Shown here piece by piece: positions 1 through 12,208 of a stretch of 64,000 bases of DNA; position 1 is the stretch's first letter; each line of letters starts with the position of its first letter. Made by a program: the position numbers and the translations under genes. The DNA comes from Opisthorchis felineus (lineage: Eukaryota > Platyhelminthes > Trematoda > Opisthorchiida > Opisthorchiidae), in NCBI GenBank assembly GCA_004794785.1, contig SJOL01006991.1, forward strand, positions 128,805 to 192,804, in the 5' to 3' direction. Under the pieces are notes generated by a model. That model did not search any database. It had not been told where the DNA came from and was given only the letters and a program-made list of their open reading frames with translations.

Positions 1-949
1 CAGTGCCTCTTCCTAGACAAATGAGCCCGTGTAGCTCTTGATAGAAAATATCCTTCTCAGCATCAGAACTGCAGTCCGTTGGGGCATAAGCCAACTCTAC
101 AAAGAAGCACCGCTTTTTGTACCGAGAGGCGTTGAGCTTGATTGAGCTGGATAACCGGACGGCGCAAAGACGACTGTTCACTGGGATCCAATCCAGCGAA
201 GCGCGTTCAGCTCTGGGGATGGATGCAACTCCCACACCATATATTTCATGAGTTATTGCTTCTGGATCACCAGACACACGGAGGGGTAAATGTGAAAGAC
301 GTGGTCTCAAACTTGGCGTTCTGAGATGCATAACCGCGCTTGGGTCTCCTATGCGAGTTTCGGAGACACAGCATACGTAAATTTTAGGGGAGTATAAGGT
401 TTCCGCGAGCATTTCCTGTTTGCCAGTTTGACATAAAGTATGGACGTTAAAAGCTCCTACATAGAAAGGATCTCTTGAAATTAGAAAGGTGTTATTTTTC
501 ACTGTTAATAAGCAGTGGGGTGCATAAGGTCCGTCGGTTAGATAACTTACAGTCAAATGACCCAGCGACGTTTGCTTGTGCGGTGCGAAGGGGTTGCGGA
601 GGGACATCGGTAGACACAGAACTGTGCAGGCAAATGATACTTCCCGGTTGCCCAGTCCGATGAAGGGGGTTTGGTTGAGGGAACCAATCTTGAGATTTTG
701 ACTCAAAATTCTTACCCACGAGGCAGTGGGAGGATATATGGTTGTGTTCGGGGACCCTGCCCGGAGCCAATGACTCAATAGTCTGACCTGCTCGGCTGCA
801 GTGTGTTGGCCTAACACGAGGGAACAGGAAGTAGTGCAATACTGTCTCACTCCTGATGCGGCTTCGCACAGCAGGTGCCTTTTGAGCAGAACCGGGCTCT
901 TTGGTTTTAAACGTATTTCGACCGTATTGAATAATGAGCCTGCGGTCAT
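1..949 (-). CDS. Non-LTR retrotransposon protein, N-terminal part with EEP endonuclease domain (truncated by window edge)
   Basis: On the minus strand the frame is open from an ATG at 949-947 to base 1: 316 codons without a stop, with an in-frame TAA just upstream of the ATG. Residues about 1-160 form an element-specific leader. From residue about 162 the reading is that of an endonuclease/exonuclease/phosphatase fold as in non-LTR (RTE/CR1-type) elements: FYVGAFNVHTL carries the Asn of motif I (residue 168), CCVSETR the metal-binding Glu (residue 197), then DWIPVNSRLCAVRL (253-266) and AYAPTDCSSDAEKDIFY (287-303). The GDxN motif and the reverse transcriptase would lie outside the window to the left. 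The domain nicks target DNA to prime reverse transcription. The absence of stops suggests a fairly recent copy, but the rest cannot be seen. Confidence 0.88.
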   Translation of the reverse strand, partial: MTAGSLFNTVEIRLKPKSPVLLKRHLLCEAASGVRQYCTTSCSLVLGQHTAAEQVRLLSHWLRAGSPNTTIYPPTASWVRILSQNLKIGSLNQTPFIGLGNREVSFACTVLCLPMSLRNPFAPHKQTSLGHLTVSYLTDGPYAPHCLLTVKNNTFLISRDPFYVGAFNVHTLCQTGKQEMLAETLYSPKIYVCCVSETRIGDPSAVMHLRTPSLRPRLSHLPLRVSGDPEAITHEIYGVGVASIPRAERASLDWIPVNSRLCAVRLSSSIKLNASRYKKRCFFVELAYAPTDCSSDAEKDIFYQELHGLICLGRGT

Positions 950-1350
950 GGTCAACCGTTAAGCAATCGGAGTGTGCGGTTTTTAGGGCCGAACTTTTCT
1001 AACCCATCCTTCCACGGGGGAAGACACCATCGCTACTTCCATGAATATGGACACTGGTCGTCTGGGAGAAACAACTTACTGCCTTCATGCTCATATCGCA
1101 GAGGACAGTACGACTTTACCCCCATACCACCTCGTAGCACGATTACTCGCAGTCCGGGGTCTGGCTCCTCTTGGTCTGACTGCTCCACTTTGGCCTTCCT
1201 GGCATGGTTGCTCCTTGTGGAACGAAGTTCCAGCCAGTGTAGCTCGTGGGATCATTGCAGAACTCAAGCCCGACCATCACGTCAACGTGGCCGCTTTAGG
1301 TCGGAATACATACTTGACACGCGGCTTACACTAGTAAAAAACCATTAAAA
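950..1350 (-). mobile_element. Probable 5' flank of the retrotransposon
   Basis: This block is clearly GC-richer than the host DNA beyond it and directly precedes the retrotransposon ORF on the minus strand. Two overlapping plus-strand ORFs (974-1348 and 1041-1334) exist only because the block is GC-rich; neither resembles a known protein. I read it as the 5' untranslated or promoter part of the same element. The outer boundary is uncertain; composition changes near 1340-1380. Confidence 0.5.
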
Positions 1351-1380
1351 AGATAAGAGAGACAGAACGAGGCACATAAG

Positions 1381-1510
1381 CCACGAGGGGCTCAACACAA
1401 AGTACCGTAAACAGGACACCTGATGAAATAAGGTTCGAACCTACCACTTCCAAGCCCCTAATTGGAGGTCAATTGGTTTGGCTGCGAGCGGCAATTAGCA
1501 ATGTGATTAA
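1381..1510. repeat. Dispersed repeat with a pol III B-box-like motif
   Basis: GGTTCGAACC at 1432-1441 matches the B-box consensus of tRNA-derived SINEs. It sits in a GC-richer stretch that ends at about 1500, where AT-rich host DNA resumes. The core is palindromic (TTCGAA), so strand cannot be fixed, and no convincing A box was found. It may be a SINE tail or the outer end of the retrotransposon. Confidence 0.3.
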
Positions 1511-3777
1511 CTCTTCCAAAAGCCTTCTTTATTTACACTGGAAAAAGCACTATGTTAAAATAAATGTCTTGAACGTTGTAAGGATAAAGTACACCTAACA
1601 TCAGCAGGCAAACGCCAAACAAAATTTCTCAGCGACCATTAGACATCCTTGTCAACAACGACAGGTCTCTATTTCGCTATAATCGACCGGTTGCTTCTAC
1701 CATAATCTACTATTTGGTAACTACTTGGCACATGCTTAGGAACAAGATGCTCCCACACGAAAATTAAACACCCTGAAGGCAATCCTATTTAAGTGAGTTA
1801 TTCAGTGCTGTATGTTTCAGTGTATCAGAATGGGGGTCAAACTTACACTATTTACAGTTCCGGCGAATATTTTGTTTTACATCACGAAAACTTATCTACC
1901 CAATCTTCGTCAGCTGGTTACGCAAGAAATCAGGGTAGCCTTAACTTTGCCAGCAGTATATACCCCTGATTCCTACAATAGACTAGTGTCATGAAATTTG
2001 AAAAATATCAAATGTAAATTTCTGGATCTTGTTGAACCCAGGTTACGCAGAATTTAAGGGATGAGTATCCTGTTCTAGTAAAGGAATCAGCGTCTGTACT
2101 CACTTTAGACATGTGTAAATAATACACCAATAAGCTTGATAACACCCCGCAAACAGTTAAATCATGAGTTGCACCAAAATTTATCTTCAATCAGGATTTG
2201 TTATTCAAGCGGATCTTAAACTCTTTGTATCAACTACTAAGTTGGCGATCTAGTACTTTGCATAGTATCCGCCTTTGTGCAGAAAATTTGCCAAAAGTGA
2301 ACGTGACCACAGCGTAAACCTTAGATAACATCGACTAACAGGATGAAAGCACATTGCAGCACACCCAGCAGCGTCACAACTGAACGTCATTTACCCCTAA
2401 TCGGTCACAGGGAAATTTTATGATGCTTCTTCCGAATAATTTCTCACACTGTGGTGACAAAGGCTAGAGGTAACTTGTGCATAGCATGCTTGCACTGTCA
2501 TCACAGATTAAGTGCTCCGTGCGAGTTTTGCATGAGAAAAAACCTTGGTTCATTGAGAAATGCTGTGTCATAAGTGCCTCTATAGTGACCGTTTTCAACT
2601 GATCCACCATCATATGCCGTAAGAGTTTTATTGCGTCCGCTATTTGAGACACCAACCAATAGTTTTCAATTATACTGGGAACTCGAGGCTCCCTTTGACA
2701 AAGATGAGGCAGCAACAATTTGTACACATCCGTTTTTGATCGCAGGTACGACAGATGCGGAAACGGAAGTATTCGCCCAATTCACGCCGTTAAATCCTAC
2801 CGTATGGGACGAGTTCGGCAGGGACCCTACAGTAAACAAATCGTCAACAACACGGAGCTGATATTATTATACGCATATTCGATAGAGTGTAGAGTTGCGT
2901 AAGTGAATCCTAAAGCCTTGAAACAGATAAGACATTTCACTGTATCCTTCTTCTACCCGTAAAGGTAACCGAAAGCGACAACTTAATCACGTGTATGTGC
3001 GATACTTCCGGCCAGACAGCCTATCAGCTATAAGCCATGCGCCAAACGATTTCACAGAAAGCCGGCAAATAACACCTACAAAGTAAGATTCCCACCAGAA
3101 ATCAATCACGTGGAAAAATAACCGACCCCTGGCTACACAAAGGAACTTAACAACAAATAAATACACTCTGGTCCTGGTACAGACATCTGTCACATGCCCG
3201 GAAATGTAATCAGTCTATGCTTTCAAAATGGCTTGGACATGAAATCGATGACAGGCTATACGTATACTCTAGCATTTGTCGAAGCACTGATACAGCCAAC
3301 TGATGAAATGTAGACTATGTAGGTATAGCAAGAAGCACACGTTTTTGCGACTTTATTAGCAATTGTGGATTCTTGTGATTCACATTAATTGTAATTACTG
3401 ATGAAAATAGACAGCCAAATCTATCAAAATTTTCATCCTCCGCAAAAAATATTACTTGACATAGTTATGTTTAGCAAATTAAGCTCGTTTTGATCTTCCT
3501 TTTTGCATAACTTTCGTTTTTATGGTAATTTCTTAGTCGCCCTAACAAAAAGTATATTTATTTCCTAGTTCTGTTTCGCTGAGCAACAATGGAATCAGCC
3601 CACTATTTTCGTTTTCCCATGCGGTAACATTTAGTTTGTTAACCGAAACTGTCAGTCTATAGAAAATCTTTAATCAGCATTCTTAACTCGTCGACAGTAC
3701 TGAGTCACACGACACATTTTGTGCGCTGTTTAATGTTTATTTACAAACAGCTGACCTCTGAGCTTGCGCGTTCTAGC
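1511..3777. other. No gene recognised
   Basis: AT-rich sequence with only short chance ORFs in all frames (for example 1812-1994 plus and 2464-2727 minus). No splice-bounded exon, tandem repeat or RNA gene stands out. Likely intergenic DNA or the upstream region of the plus-strand gene whose first good exon is at 4117. Confidence 0.5.
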
Positions 3778-3867
3778 ATGAGTTCGTTTCATGAATCACT
3801 GCAGGAGAATTCCAGGGGCTACGATTTGACCGTCCAGTTTCCGCGCTGCTCTTCAAGGTCCATTTGA
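3778..3867 (+). CDS. Short ATG-led ORF, possible first coding exon
   Basis: ATG at 3778 opens 29 codons starting MSSFHESLQENSRGYDLTVQ and ending in TGA. It lies in a locally CpG-richer stretch 250 nt upstream of a good exon and has protein-like composition, so it could be a first exon. No canonical donor that joins in phase to the exon at 4117 was found, which weakens the call. Confidence 0.22.
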   Translation: MSSFHESLQENSRGYDLTVQFPRCSSRSI

Positions 3868-4116
3868 TTGCCTTTGGTTGTGTGGTCCTTATGGCGTAAA
3901 CGCCAGGTGTAACGTGCTGCGACTATCCCATAAACGTTTCCCGGATTGCGCTGACTGATTTAGGTACCTTGGATCCTCCTTTAATGTGACAGTGATGTCG
4001 CGTTTTTGGAGAACACTGCCAACCATATTAGCGAACTACACTGATTAGCATACCAATTTGGTTTTAACGAGAGACTCACCTGGAAATCGTTTATGATGTC
4101 AACGATGATTCACCAG

Positions 4117-4251
4117 GGTCGTTTTATGGGTTCTTTTGTAGAACACAGGGATACTGAGTGGTTAGACGTATTAACCGAAGTATATGTTGATGAACCTGAT
4201 GTGGGCGATGCAAAACTGTCATTCAGAAGTTCCAAAGTGGCGCAATATATG
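4117..4251 (+). CDS. Coding exon candidate, unknown protein
   Basis: An acceptor ending CACCAG precedes 45 open codons beginning GRFMGSFVEHRDTEWLDVLT and ending SSKVAQYM, followed by donor GTAAAC. The segment is acidic in the middle (VDEPDVGDAK). Length is exactly a multiple of three, so both borders are phase 0. Other frames contain stops in the exon, but a 77-codon minus-strand ORF (4110-4343) overlaps and is the main alternative. Family not recognised. Confidence 0.5.
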
Positions 4252-4383
4252 GTAAACTCCAGACACTGAATGAAGCATGCAACTGAAATATGGCTTAAGA
4301 GCTTGCAGGTTCGTCTACGACATCGCAAGGGTAACTGCCACACGTTACAAATGTTTACTGTATTGTTTTATCTGCTTAACCAG

Positions 4384-4419
4384 CTAAACAGTTCGCAACT
4401 ATCCAGCCGCCGTTCGGAG
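4384..4419 (+). CDS. Possible 36-nt exon
   Basis: An acceptor reading TGCTTAACCAG is followed by 12 codons (LNSSQLSSRRSE) and donor GTGAAC. Both borders are phase 0, which fits the upstream exon at 4117-4251. The segment is Ser/Arg-rich and too short to carry independent evidence. Confidence 0.3.
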
Positions 4420-7298
4420 GTGAACGTATGGGCCGTGACATCAGGGAGATTACGAGCAGCTGACGATGAGACCGAACTTCCCATCAAATGGCCATATTAG
4501 CAAGGACCGTTTCTGTGATTTTCGCATTAAATTATTCTTAAAAAATCCAGAATGCCCAAGCCTAAAGTCCAGATCGGAGAATGAAAACCTGCTTGTCGTC
4601 TTTGGTGGATTCGTGCGCTTGGTTGCTTTGACTTGGTCCAGTGACCTTCAGCTACCAAGGCTTAGATGTCCATGAAAGTTGTTCACAAAAATTGGATTGG
4701 CTATAATATTTCGGTGCATTTTTATTGCTCGCAGAGTAGAACAGTATTAGTTTAAATCAGATTTACTTTCATGTTCGAAGACAGCTTGGATGGTTTTTGA
4801 TTCTTTCTCAAAGGTTTGGAATTAATGATTGAACCAAGGTAGAAAAGCAGGTGCTGAATATGGGCTGTAAAAATGGCTTGTGACCCTTGGTTTTTTTACA
4901 TATGTCGTCCACATCAAGTGAGCATTTTGTTGTCATTCACGTAATCCTTTTCGTAAAACCCAAACTCAAGGATATTTTGTACATTCCAGTTGTCCTTGAC
5001 TGTCTTCAATCGGTCTCGATAAATGCATATTTTTATACTTCGATTACAGACTAACATAGTAAATCTTCAGGTGCTTTTAATTAGAGGGTGGCAATTGCTA
5101 TTTGTATGCTTAGTTGCGAATATACCATGCCCCAGGTCTTCTAGCCATTTTACACTACAGCTTTTATGTGCAAAAATAACCACGAATGTTCCATGCAAAC
5201 TTTGTCGTACCCAGCCGTAGCAATTAAAATTCATCTGGGACAGCGTCTACTAATGCGCATTTCCAATGGTAATATTTGACGACACATACTGGATGAAAAC
5301 TACCGGGGCCCTACCCACACGTGTAAGTATTAGGCATTCTGTATTAGGTGAAGATTAGTTCTCTTAGAGTTAAAATCCCAAAATGCTATTACTATAAATA
5401 CTCCGTCACCCTGGATTGGGGATGACCCTTGTGATGCAGATACAAGGTAGGAACTGTCAATCATTTTCAGAGAAACGAAACAAGATCCTCAATTGTTATG
5501 AGAAGAACGGTGATTGGAATATTTCTGGCCCTTTCGGTAACAAAATACTGCCGAGTGGTTGGAAGAACTACACGGGGGACTAAATCTATTCTAGATCTAG
5601 TCATCAGATACCCGTTTTCTTTGGGGTGAAAGACAAAAGCTCAGTGAAGAACGCGTTGCTACGGGCTGCAGCCCACAAATGTCTGAATAATATCATTTTT
5701 GAGGGAAAGTTCAGATTTTTGAGTTAAGGGTTTCTAACTATTGGTAAAATTTACTCTTTAGAAGCTAGATGCTGATATGTTGGGATCGTGACACTTCCCC
5801 CTGTAATGTTCGACACCAGTTCGCCACTCTAAATTATTACCAATCAGCCCTGGGGATTTGGTTGCTGCGGCTTTATTGGGCGTTGTTATTTGTGATTCGC
5901 ACGGTCGGCAATTCCAAACTACGTCACTTTCCATATTCATTTCCTGTGCAGTGGATGAATAAGTGCTTGGACGTGTGCTCTATCATGAACAGTTGCAAAG
6001 CAAACAAAGCTGGTCTTGATATTTCTTAGGAATAAGGAAAATGAGAGTGCTTAGGAGGATTTTGCCCTAATTCCACTGATTATGAGTCGCAATCTAAAGA
6101 CACCTGATGATATCGGGGCCGCGTATCATTACCGAATGTGCCCAAAATCCACTCTGGATTAAAGGACGTGTATACATAATACATTTTGTCCGTGTTTGAT
6201 ACATGGGAATAGTACACCTATCAGCGCGTAATGCAAGGTTCCAACTCTAACCCATTTGTTGACCGATGAGTCTTTATTATACCGTAGCAGTAATCGAGCA
6301 AGAGCGATGTGCATAATGTCTACAGGTTCTGAGTTTCTGTTACAAACCTTTCTGGAGAAACGTGCCCTGATAACAGTTTTATGGAATGAAAGAATATGTC
6401 TAATTCGTCTTTATAGAATGAGTGGAACCACACGAATACCAAAGCTCTTACTTGAACGTTTACGATACATATACAAGCAGCGTTACCGCGGATAATCCTC
6501 GTTCCATATAAATCAATGTTCATTAAATGGTTCGACGGTGCGTACAATACGGCGCTCCATCTGGACTGTAGTATTAAAATGGTGAGAGCCTTAACAAAAC
6601 ATTGCAAAGCCATGGACGGCTAGAACCGTGGAAACTTCTAAGGGATGTGGATAATCAGTTGCACTAGCTCAGAGTTTAAACGTCCACTTTGAGTTCACAC
6701 GCTGCTACACTGAAATAATAGCCAGTATTAGAAAGACAGATATATTAATTTGCTTTCGTCAGTTGAAATGAAAGAAGTGCGCGTTTGTTATTATTTGAAA
6801 ACGTGACACCAACTTTCTTCGTCTTTGACATTTGAACGGACAAGCTTATTTGGACTCAACACTGGTGCTCATATAAGAATGTTGATCGAAACGTCAGGAA
6901 CCATAAATGGAAAACCAACTTATCCGCAGTACGCTAGATTGACTCCAACCACCGTCGAAATAAGAGAACCTTAGGAATTGTGAATAACAAAGGAAAAATA
7001 AATGACAAAATAAGTAACAAAATGCAGTTCCCCTTCTAACCACTTCGCCTTGCTGTTTGAGGTTATTTCACAAGTTATGAAACTAATCCAGTACAAACGA
7101 GATTGTAGTGAGTAGCATTACCCAAAACCGAATTTCCTTTATTTCAAGCTGCACTAAGACGACATACTATGTTTATTATTTAGTTCCAGGGTAGTATTTC
7201 TTACAGTCCAGCTGAGCTAGTAAGCCTTGAGCTGTTCAGTCATCCATCCCTGAGCTGAAATGTTACCTTCAGATCCAAGGCCTCTTTTTGGCCTCTAG
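4420..7298. other. Probable intron with weak ORFs
   Basis: Mostly AT-rich. Two marginal items: an ATG-led 19-codon stretch at 5266-5322, described separately, and a basic ORF at 6256-6495 (contains LITVLWNERICLIRLYRMSG) that follows an acceptor-like TACCGTAGCAG but lacks a donor. Nothing else is supported. Confidence 0.4.
5266..5322 (+). CDS. Possible first exon with strong donor
   Basis: ATG at 5266 opens 19 codons (MVIFDDTYWMKTTGALPTR) ending directly at GTAAGTAT, an almost perfect donor. An in-frame stop lies upstream and no acceptor intervenes, so it would have to be an initial exon. A chance match is possible because the segment is short. Confidence 0.27.
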
Positions 7299-7391
7299 CT
7301 AACTGGAACTAGCTTCTGCGCTGCTATACCATTCATTCTGTTGTTAAGTGAACGGAACGTCCGGGTTTTTTCTGATAACCACTCCCTTGAT
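7299..7391 (+). CDS. Coding exon candidate
   Basis: A pyrimidine-rich acceptor (CTCTTTTTGGCCTCTAG) precedes 31 codons and donor GTAAGTG. The peptide runs from LTGTSFCAAIPFILLL to NVRVFSDNHSLD: a hydrophobic strand followed by a short motif of the kind seen in beta-propeller repeats, though that is only an impression. Both borders are phase 0, matching the exons at 4117 and 4384. The frame stays open for a further 80 codons past the donor, so the 3' border rests on the donor motif. Confidence 0.45.
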
Positions 7392-8838
7392 GTAAGTGTG
7401 GGGAGATTTGGTAACTTTGAGTTGAAATGTCGTCCTGTGAGTGGTGCCAGTCTATATAACAGAAATTGGGACGACATCGACATAGTTCATATGCTGGATA
7501 ACAAGCTATACGTCTCCGATGTGTCTAACAGAACAGAATTTCTCTGCATACACCATGTGCTGATATTTCTTTTCCGGTGGATCCTAACAGACGAAAAAAA
7601 CGTTTACCCATCAAATGATGCGATGAGTTGAACATATCGACTATGAGCGGGCTCTACAAACAATAGACAGACCACATAACTGTGGTATTGTAGTGTTAGC
7701 AAACGTTGACACTATTGATTTCATCCGGCAAATAGTACCCAACCAGAATCACCCCATGAGCGATTAATTCGAGCCATCGCAAATATCGGAAGCTGTGTTT
7801 TGTGCACTGTTTTTGCGAAAAATATCTGATAAACTGTGTCACAAATACTGTCATCGAGTGTTCATGTTACCGGTCCACATCATCCATCACGTCCGAATAG
7901 AGCAAATTAAGCAAAAATAAACATAAAACACTGCTGAAAACTCACTTGACACTATGCAAACCATACGTCTAGGCCGATGGATGATTCTAAGAGAAGAACG
8001 CAAATTCGATTTCATATAGAACACCAAATGGACAAAACAACTTGTCGTTTATACGTTAGAAATAAGACATACACTTTACGGAACGGTTTGGAATGCACAA
8101 AATTGATCGCCGCAAAATCTGAGTGGAGAGGCGGGAGATAAAAGTTGGAAAACTATGCTTCTTAAAAGAACATAGTTGTGTGCGCCTTGGTGCTCAATGG
8201 CATTCAGTCGCTGCAAGGATTATGTATATCCGGAATTTTGAGGGTATTTGATATAGTATCACTCCAACGGTAGGAAAGTTTTGTAAAACATAGGTGAACA
8301 GAACGCCGAGTATCTTAACCTGTTCCGACCTGAGGAAATTTTACCTATTGTAGTAAGAACGATCATAAAAAACCAATGCTGTTAATCGTAGAGTTGGTGC
8401 AAATGGAGTCATCGGACACTTAAAGAATGTGAATAGTTTTCAGTGAAGCCTGCAAAACTTCATTCTCACCTGTGATGCAACACACACCTTTACGAAAATG
8501 GTCTGTCCAATATTTAGCTCATTCCACTGCATTGTTCAAGTGAAATGTCAGAATGTTTGTTATAAATGCTCAGGACCTCCATAGAAAACTGATTAAAAAC
8601 ACCCTATGGAAAAACATCACAAACTGTCCGGAAGGGAGGACGATAGCTGACTGAAGGTCACATGTTAGAAAAGACCTTGGGAATTTCCCTTCTGAAAACT
8701 TTTACCTCAATTTTTCACCAGATCTTTCGAGGCGCGGAAAATTCAGCATGAGCGTATCCCTTTGGATGCTAGTGTGATTGTTTAAATTACCGCCATCAGA
8801 AGATTCAGACAGTCCGTGACTATTTTTTCCCTCACAAG
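7392..8838. other. Probable intron, no gene seen
   Basis: AT-rich sequence with no ORF of note after the tail of the 7341-7631 frame. No repeat or RNA gene recognised. Confidence 0.45.
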
Positions 8839-8922
8839 GCGCGCGAAATTCTAACGTGATACCCGCTAATGTTGTTGAAAGTGTCGACGGTCCGTCGGCC
8901 GAGAGTACCTCGCAAAGATTTT
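8839..8922 (+). CDS. Exon candidate
   Basis: A pyrimidine tract (TTTTTTCCCTCACAAG) leads into an open frame containing NVIPANVVESVDGPSAESTS, which stops at donor GTAAGC. Start phase is 2 and end phase 1. The acceptor uses AAG rather than CAG. A different plus frame (8869-9123) is open through the donor and is an alternative; its distal part follows an acceptor-like TTTGCATTTCAG at about 9019. Confidence 0.32.
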
Positions 8923-11194
8923 GTAAGCATATCCGACCTCCGAGGCGAAGTCAGGGAGGGTGCAACTGGATTGATATCATGGACTGAAGAGCTGCTTCTA
9001 ATTATAGGCTTTGCATTTCAGGATGTTTTTCCTCGGCAACTGAGTACCCAATTGATATTAGCAGTTAAAACTGAAATTCCCCGCATTCTGCTGTGGAGCA
9101 GCAGCTTTAAAAGCTATTCTTAGTTTTTAAAGCCCTCTTCGGTTGTTTAAAATCGGCTCCCGAGAAGCTTACAAAGCTGGTTGAAACATTCGTTTAAAAA
9201 TTTAATCAATCGGCTGCTTGGTTGTTTGATTCACGGCAAAATTTTAATTGACGTCATTCATTCGGCGATAAACGTCTATCATAAAGTCAAAGGAAGCATG
9301 AATCTGGGATCAACAAAAGTTCTATTCATTTTTCTGGTTTATTTATGGGGCATAATGCAACTCTCAACTGTGAAAGTGCACTGTAAAATGATTCGTGTAA
9401 ATGTATGAGGCGTTAAAAAGGCAGGACGCACACAGTGTTGGATATAAACAAGTGTCCAAGCGTGCTGGAAACCATGTTAACCTAAAAGCTTGGAAAACGA
9501 AGTAATGAAAAAAACAGCCAAGCTTGTTATAATTTATTAAAAACAGTTTTTTATGGTTTAGATGGGCATCTTTAGAGCGCGCTTTCGATAGGCACCCTTC
9601 AGCAGTTTAGTTACTCATCTTTATGGTCAGAATATTCGTAATGCGCAACTGCTTTACAGATATTGACAGTGTCATGATGAGCATATTTTTACTGCTCTGG
9701 ATCTACTGGAAATATACTGTAGTTTAAAAGAGGGGGGTGTCATTTTGCTTATTTTTCGACTGCAGCGTACGACCAATCTAGCCTCACAGCTGTCCTTATA
9801 TGGCAACTTCAGGAATAATTTCCTGTCTGGAGGGGTTATTGGCAACCAATAGGAATTTCATATTTTGCTGCCATATCTGAGACTCACTTTAGAAGAGCAA
9901 ACATGGTTTTTTTTAGCGTTTGTGGGTATTATTTGATGGAGGCGGTGGAGGGGTTTTCAGCTAAGGCTTTGAAGTTTCAGTAGAGGAAATTTGTCCACAC
10001 TGCGCCAAGAATGAGAAATTAGCATTCATGCTTTGATGATTAAAGACAGCTTAATGATATAGACGCTTTGGTAGATAAGGCATAGCAGTATTGGACTAGA
10101 TATGCTGGTAAAATATCCTAGCAGCATGCTTTTCTGTGCGGCGGTTTATTTCACCTTACACTTAAAGACGAAGGAAATAATGTTATGGTGTGCAATAATG
10201 CATGGTCATCTAAAATGAATGAGCCAAGTTACTCTGCTGCCCACGGTTTTGTTCTAACGATCCACCACATTTGCCGAACTTATAAGTGGAACATTCTTTT
10301 ACTGGGTAATCCGTGAAACAGTGATTCCGATTTCGAAATTACATCAATGTACCGGGACTTGTCATACGTCCGTAATGTCACTCTGCAAGGTACATGCACT
10401 TATCTGATTATTTGTAAACAGCACTTTGGCATCACATTTTAGAGAACATGTGGAAGATTTCTGAAAGTAACGTCTTTATGCCTCAATACATTATTCAGAG
10501 AAGTTCGCCATCATGACCGTAGATAACCCAAAAACGTTCTTTTAATGTTTCTATTTTGTAATTGATTATCATCGCATATTTTGAGTATGTCGTGTATGTC
10601 AAATTTGCCTGTACCTAATGTCCTGCACCCAATTGACTCAAGTGATTTGAATTGTGCAGTGGCGCCGGTTTTAACTTCAGCGGCGACCATCTGGTTTACC
10701 TTAACTCTGTAAAAATGATAGCCTGACTAAACCCTGTCTCAAACCCTGGTGAGCTTGTGTTGTCTGTCTTATTTATGGTTCAGCGTTTCCTAGTCCAGGT
10801 TGTTTAACGGACTACATCCCAGAGAATAAGTCACTGCATCTGAAGTAGAAACTTTTTGGACGCAATAATATGGCGTGTGTCAACAATACTGTCATACTGT
10901 CCGCGTTCATCTATAGTTAAATGGTTGCTTAAAAACGCATATCAGCCGCGGTATGCCGAAGGGTGTCAAGGTAGCATGCGCATGCGATGTTTTTTAATTG
11001 GTATTTTTGTAATTTATTATTATTTATTAACTCCCACACAAATTTCACTAATTCTCAGAGGCCAGTCCTGGCTAAGCAGCTTATCTAAAATATGATTTAT
11101 ATATTTTACTGGTATATAGATAAAATATAAGCTTTGGGTTGAATCCGTAAATAATGTTATTGATATTGGTAAGGAACTGCGCGATCCTTTTTAG
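8923..11194. other. Probable intron, no gene seen
   Basis: Long AT-rich stretch with several T-runs. A 28-nt candidate at 10679-10706 (GDHLVYLNS between TTTTAACTTCAG and GTAAAA) is too short to call. Nothing else supported. Confidence 0.4.
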
Positions 11195-11351
11195 AGGCCT
11201 TGTGCACACGTGTTCCTGCCCTGACCTAAAAATCCAGATTCGCCCATCGTACAGTGACAGTCCAACGGAAGCCTTGCATGTGAAGCGCTTAAAATCAAAT
11301 ACCGGTATGAAGGAGGGTAAGAAAAACCAGCGAAATCTATTAAAACTAAAC
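11195..11351 (+). CDS. Coding exon, Lys/Arg-rich segment
   Basis: Acceptor GATCCTTTTTAG and a strong donor GTAAGTAC frame 52 open codons (start phase 1, end phase 0). The peptide begins GLVHTCSCPDLKIQIRPSYS and becomes strongly basic (VKRLKSNTGMKEGKKNQRN), as in a disordered or nucleic-acid-contacting tail. Length, open frame and both splice sites make this one of the better exons. A minus ORF (11191-11394) overlaps but has no comparable splice signals. Confidence 0.55.
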
Positions 11352-12151
11352 GTAAGTACGGCGCAGGATGAGGTGAGATCTGTTCGACGTACAAAATAAC
11401 ACGCTGACCTGTACTGTATTTTCTCTTGAACTCAATTTCGCTGCCTATCTATTATGATCTCAGATTTCGTCCAACAATAAGAAGATGAATCATCAAGAAC
11501 ATTTAGTCCAATTATTTGAATGTGTGGGCACTGAAGACGGGATGAAAAGTTGGATCAAAAGCATTAGACGAGTTAATGGACTTCGGCGAGTTTAAACTGG
11601 AAAATATCTGGGGAGAATGTTTCATATGTATACAGGTTTCAAGTGGCAGATGTTTTACTGTAAAATTTCAGTGAGCTGTTAGAAGTTTCGGTCTTTTTAT
11701 AAAGTGGCCATCCATGTAGGTAATGATAAAGTGGAGCCCTAAGCATTTACAACCAGGCGACAAAAAAAAATGAAATTAATCGTCCACGAAATTATTCTTA
11801 TCCTGGCGGAAGTAATATATCTATCCTACTAGAAACCTGCTGGACCAGAGTTAGCTTTTTTCAACAAAACATTGATCTAATAGCATAACCTGTTGAAAAG
11901 AAACGCAACGTTTGCTCAACATCTCAGCTTTAATATGAACCATTGAAGAATTTCCAGCTCTGATGCAGTGGAATTCCTTTTAAAAAAGCAACAATTCCCC
12001 AAAATGTGACAACCTTGTCGGTCTCGACTCTACTTTGTGATTATTTTACAAAAGACACGTGAAAGAGAGAAAATTGTCGAAAAGAGCACAATCGTCTTTC
12101 TAGAAACCGAGTACACGGCGTTGAAGTAGTAAAATGTAGGTATTTTTCAAG

Positions 12152-12208
12152 CCATCAGTCAAATGTTAACATTCTGTCACTTAAGCGACACCTTTTGCCG
12201 GCTTCCAA
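12152..12208 (+). CDS. Exon candidate
   Basis: An acceptor with tract TATTTTTCAAG (or the CATCAG seven bases on) and strong donor GTAAGTGG bound an open frame reading ISQMLTFCHLSDTFCRLP, with one base left over. Short, but the donor is near consensus. Confidence 0.38.

Noticed and set aside
492..869. Minus ORF of 125 codons inside the retrotransposon
   Set aside because: It is in a different frame from the 316-codon endonuclease ORF, which contains the recognisable domain; treated as a shadow.
974..1348. Two overlapping plus-strand ORFs of 97 and 124 codons
   Set aside because: They lie in the GC-rich 5' flank of the minus-strand retrotransposon and match nothing; open only because of composition.
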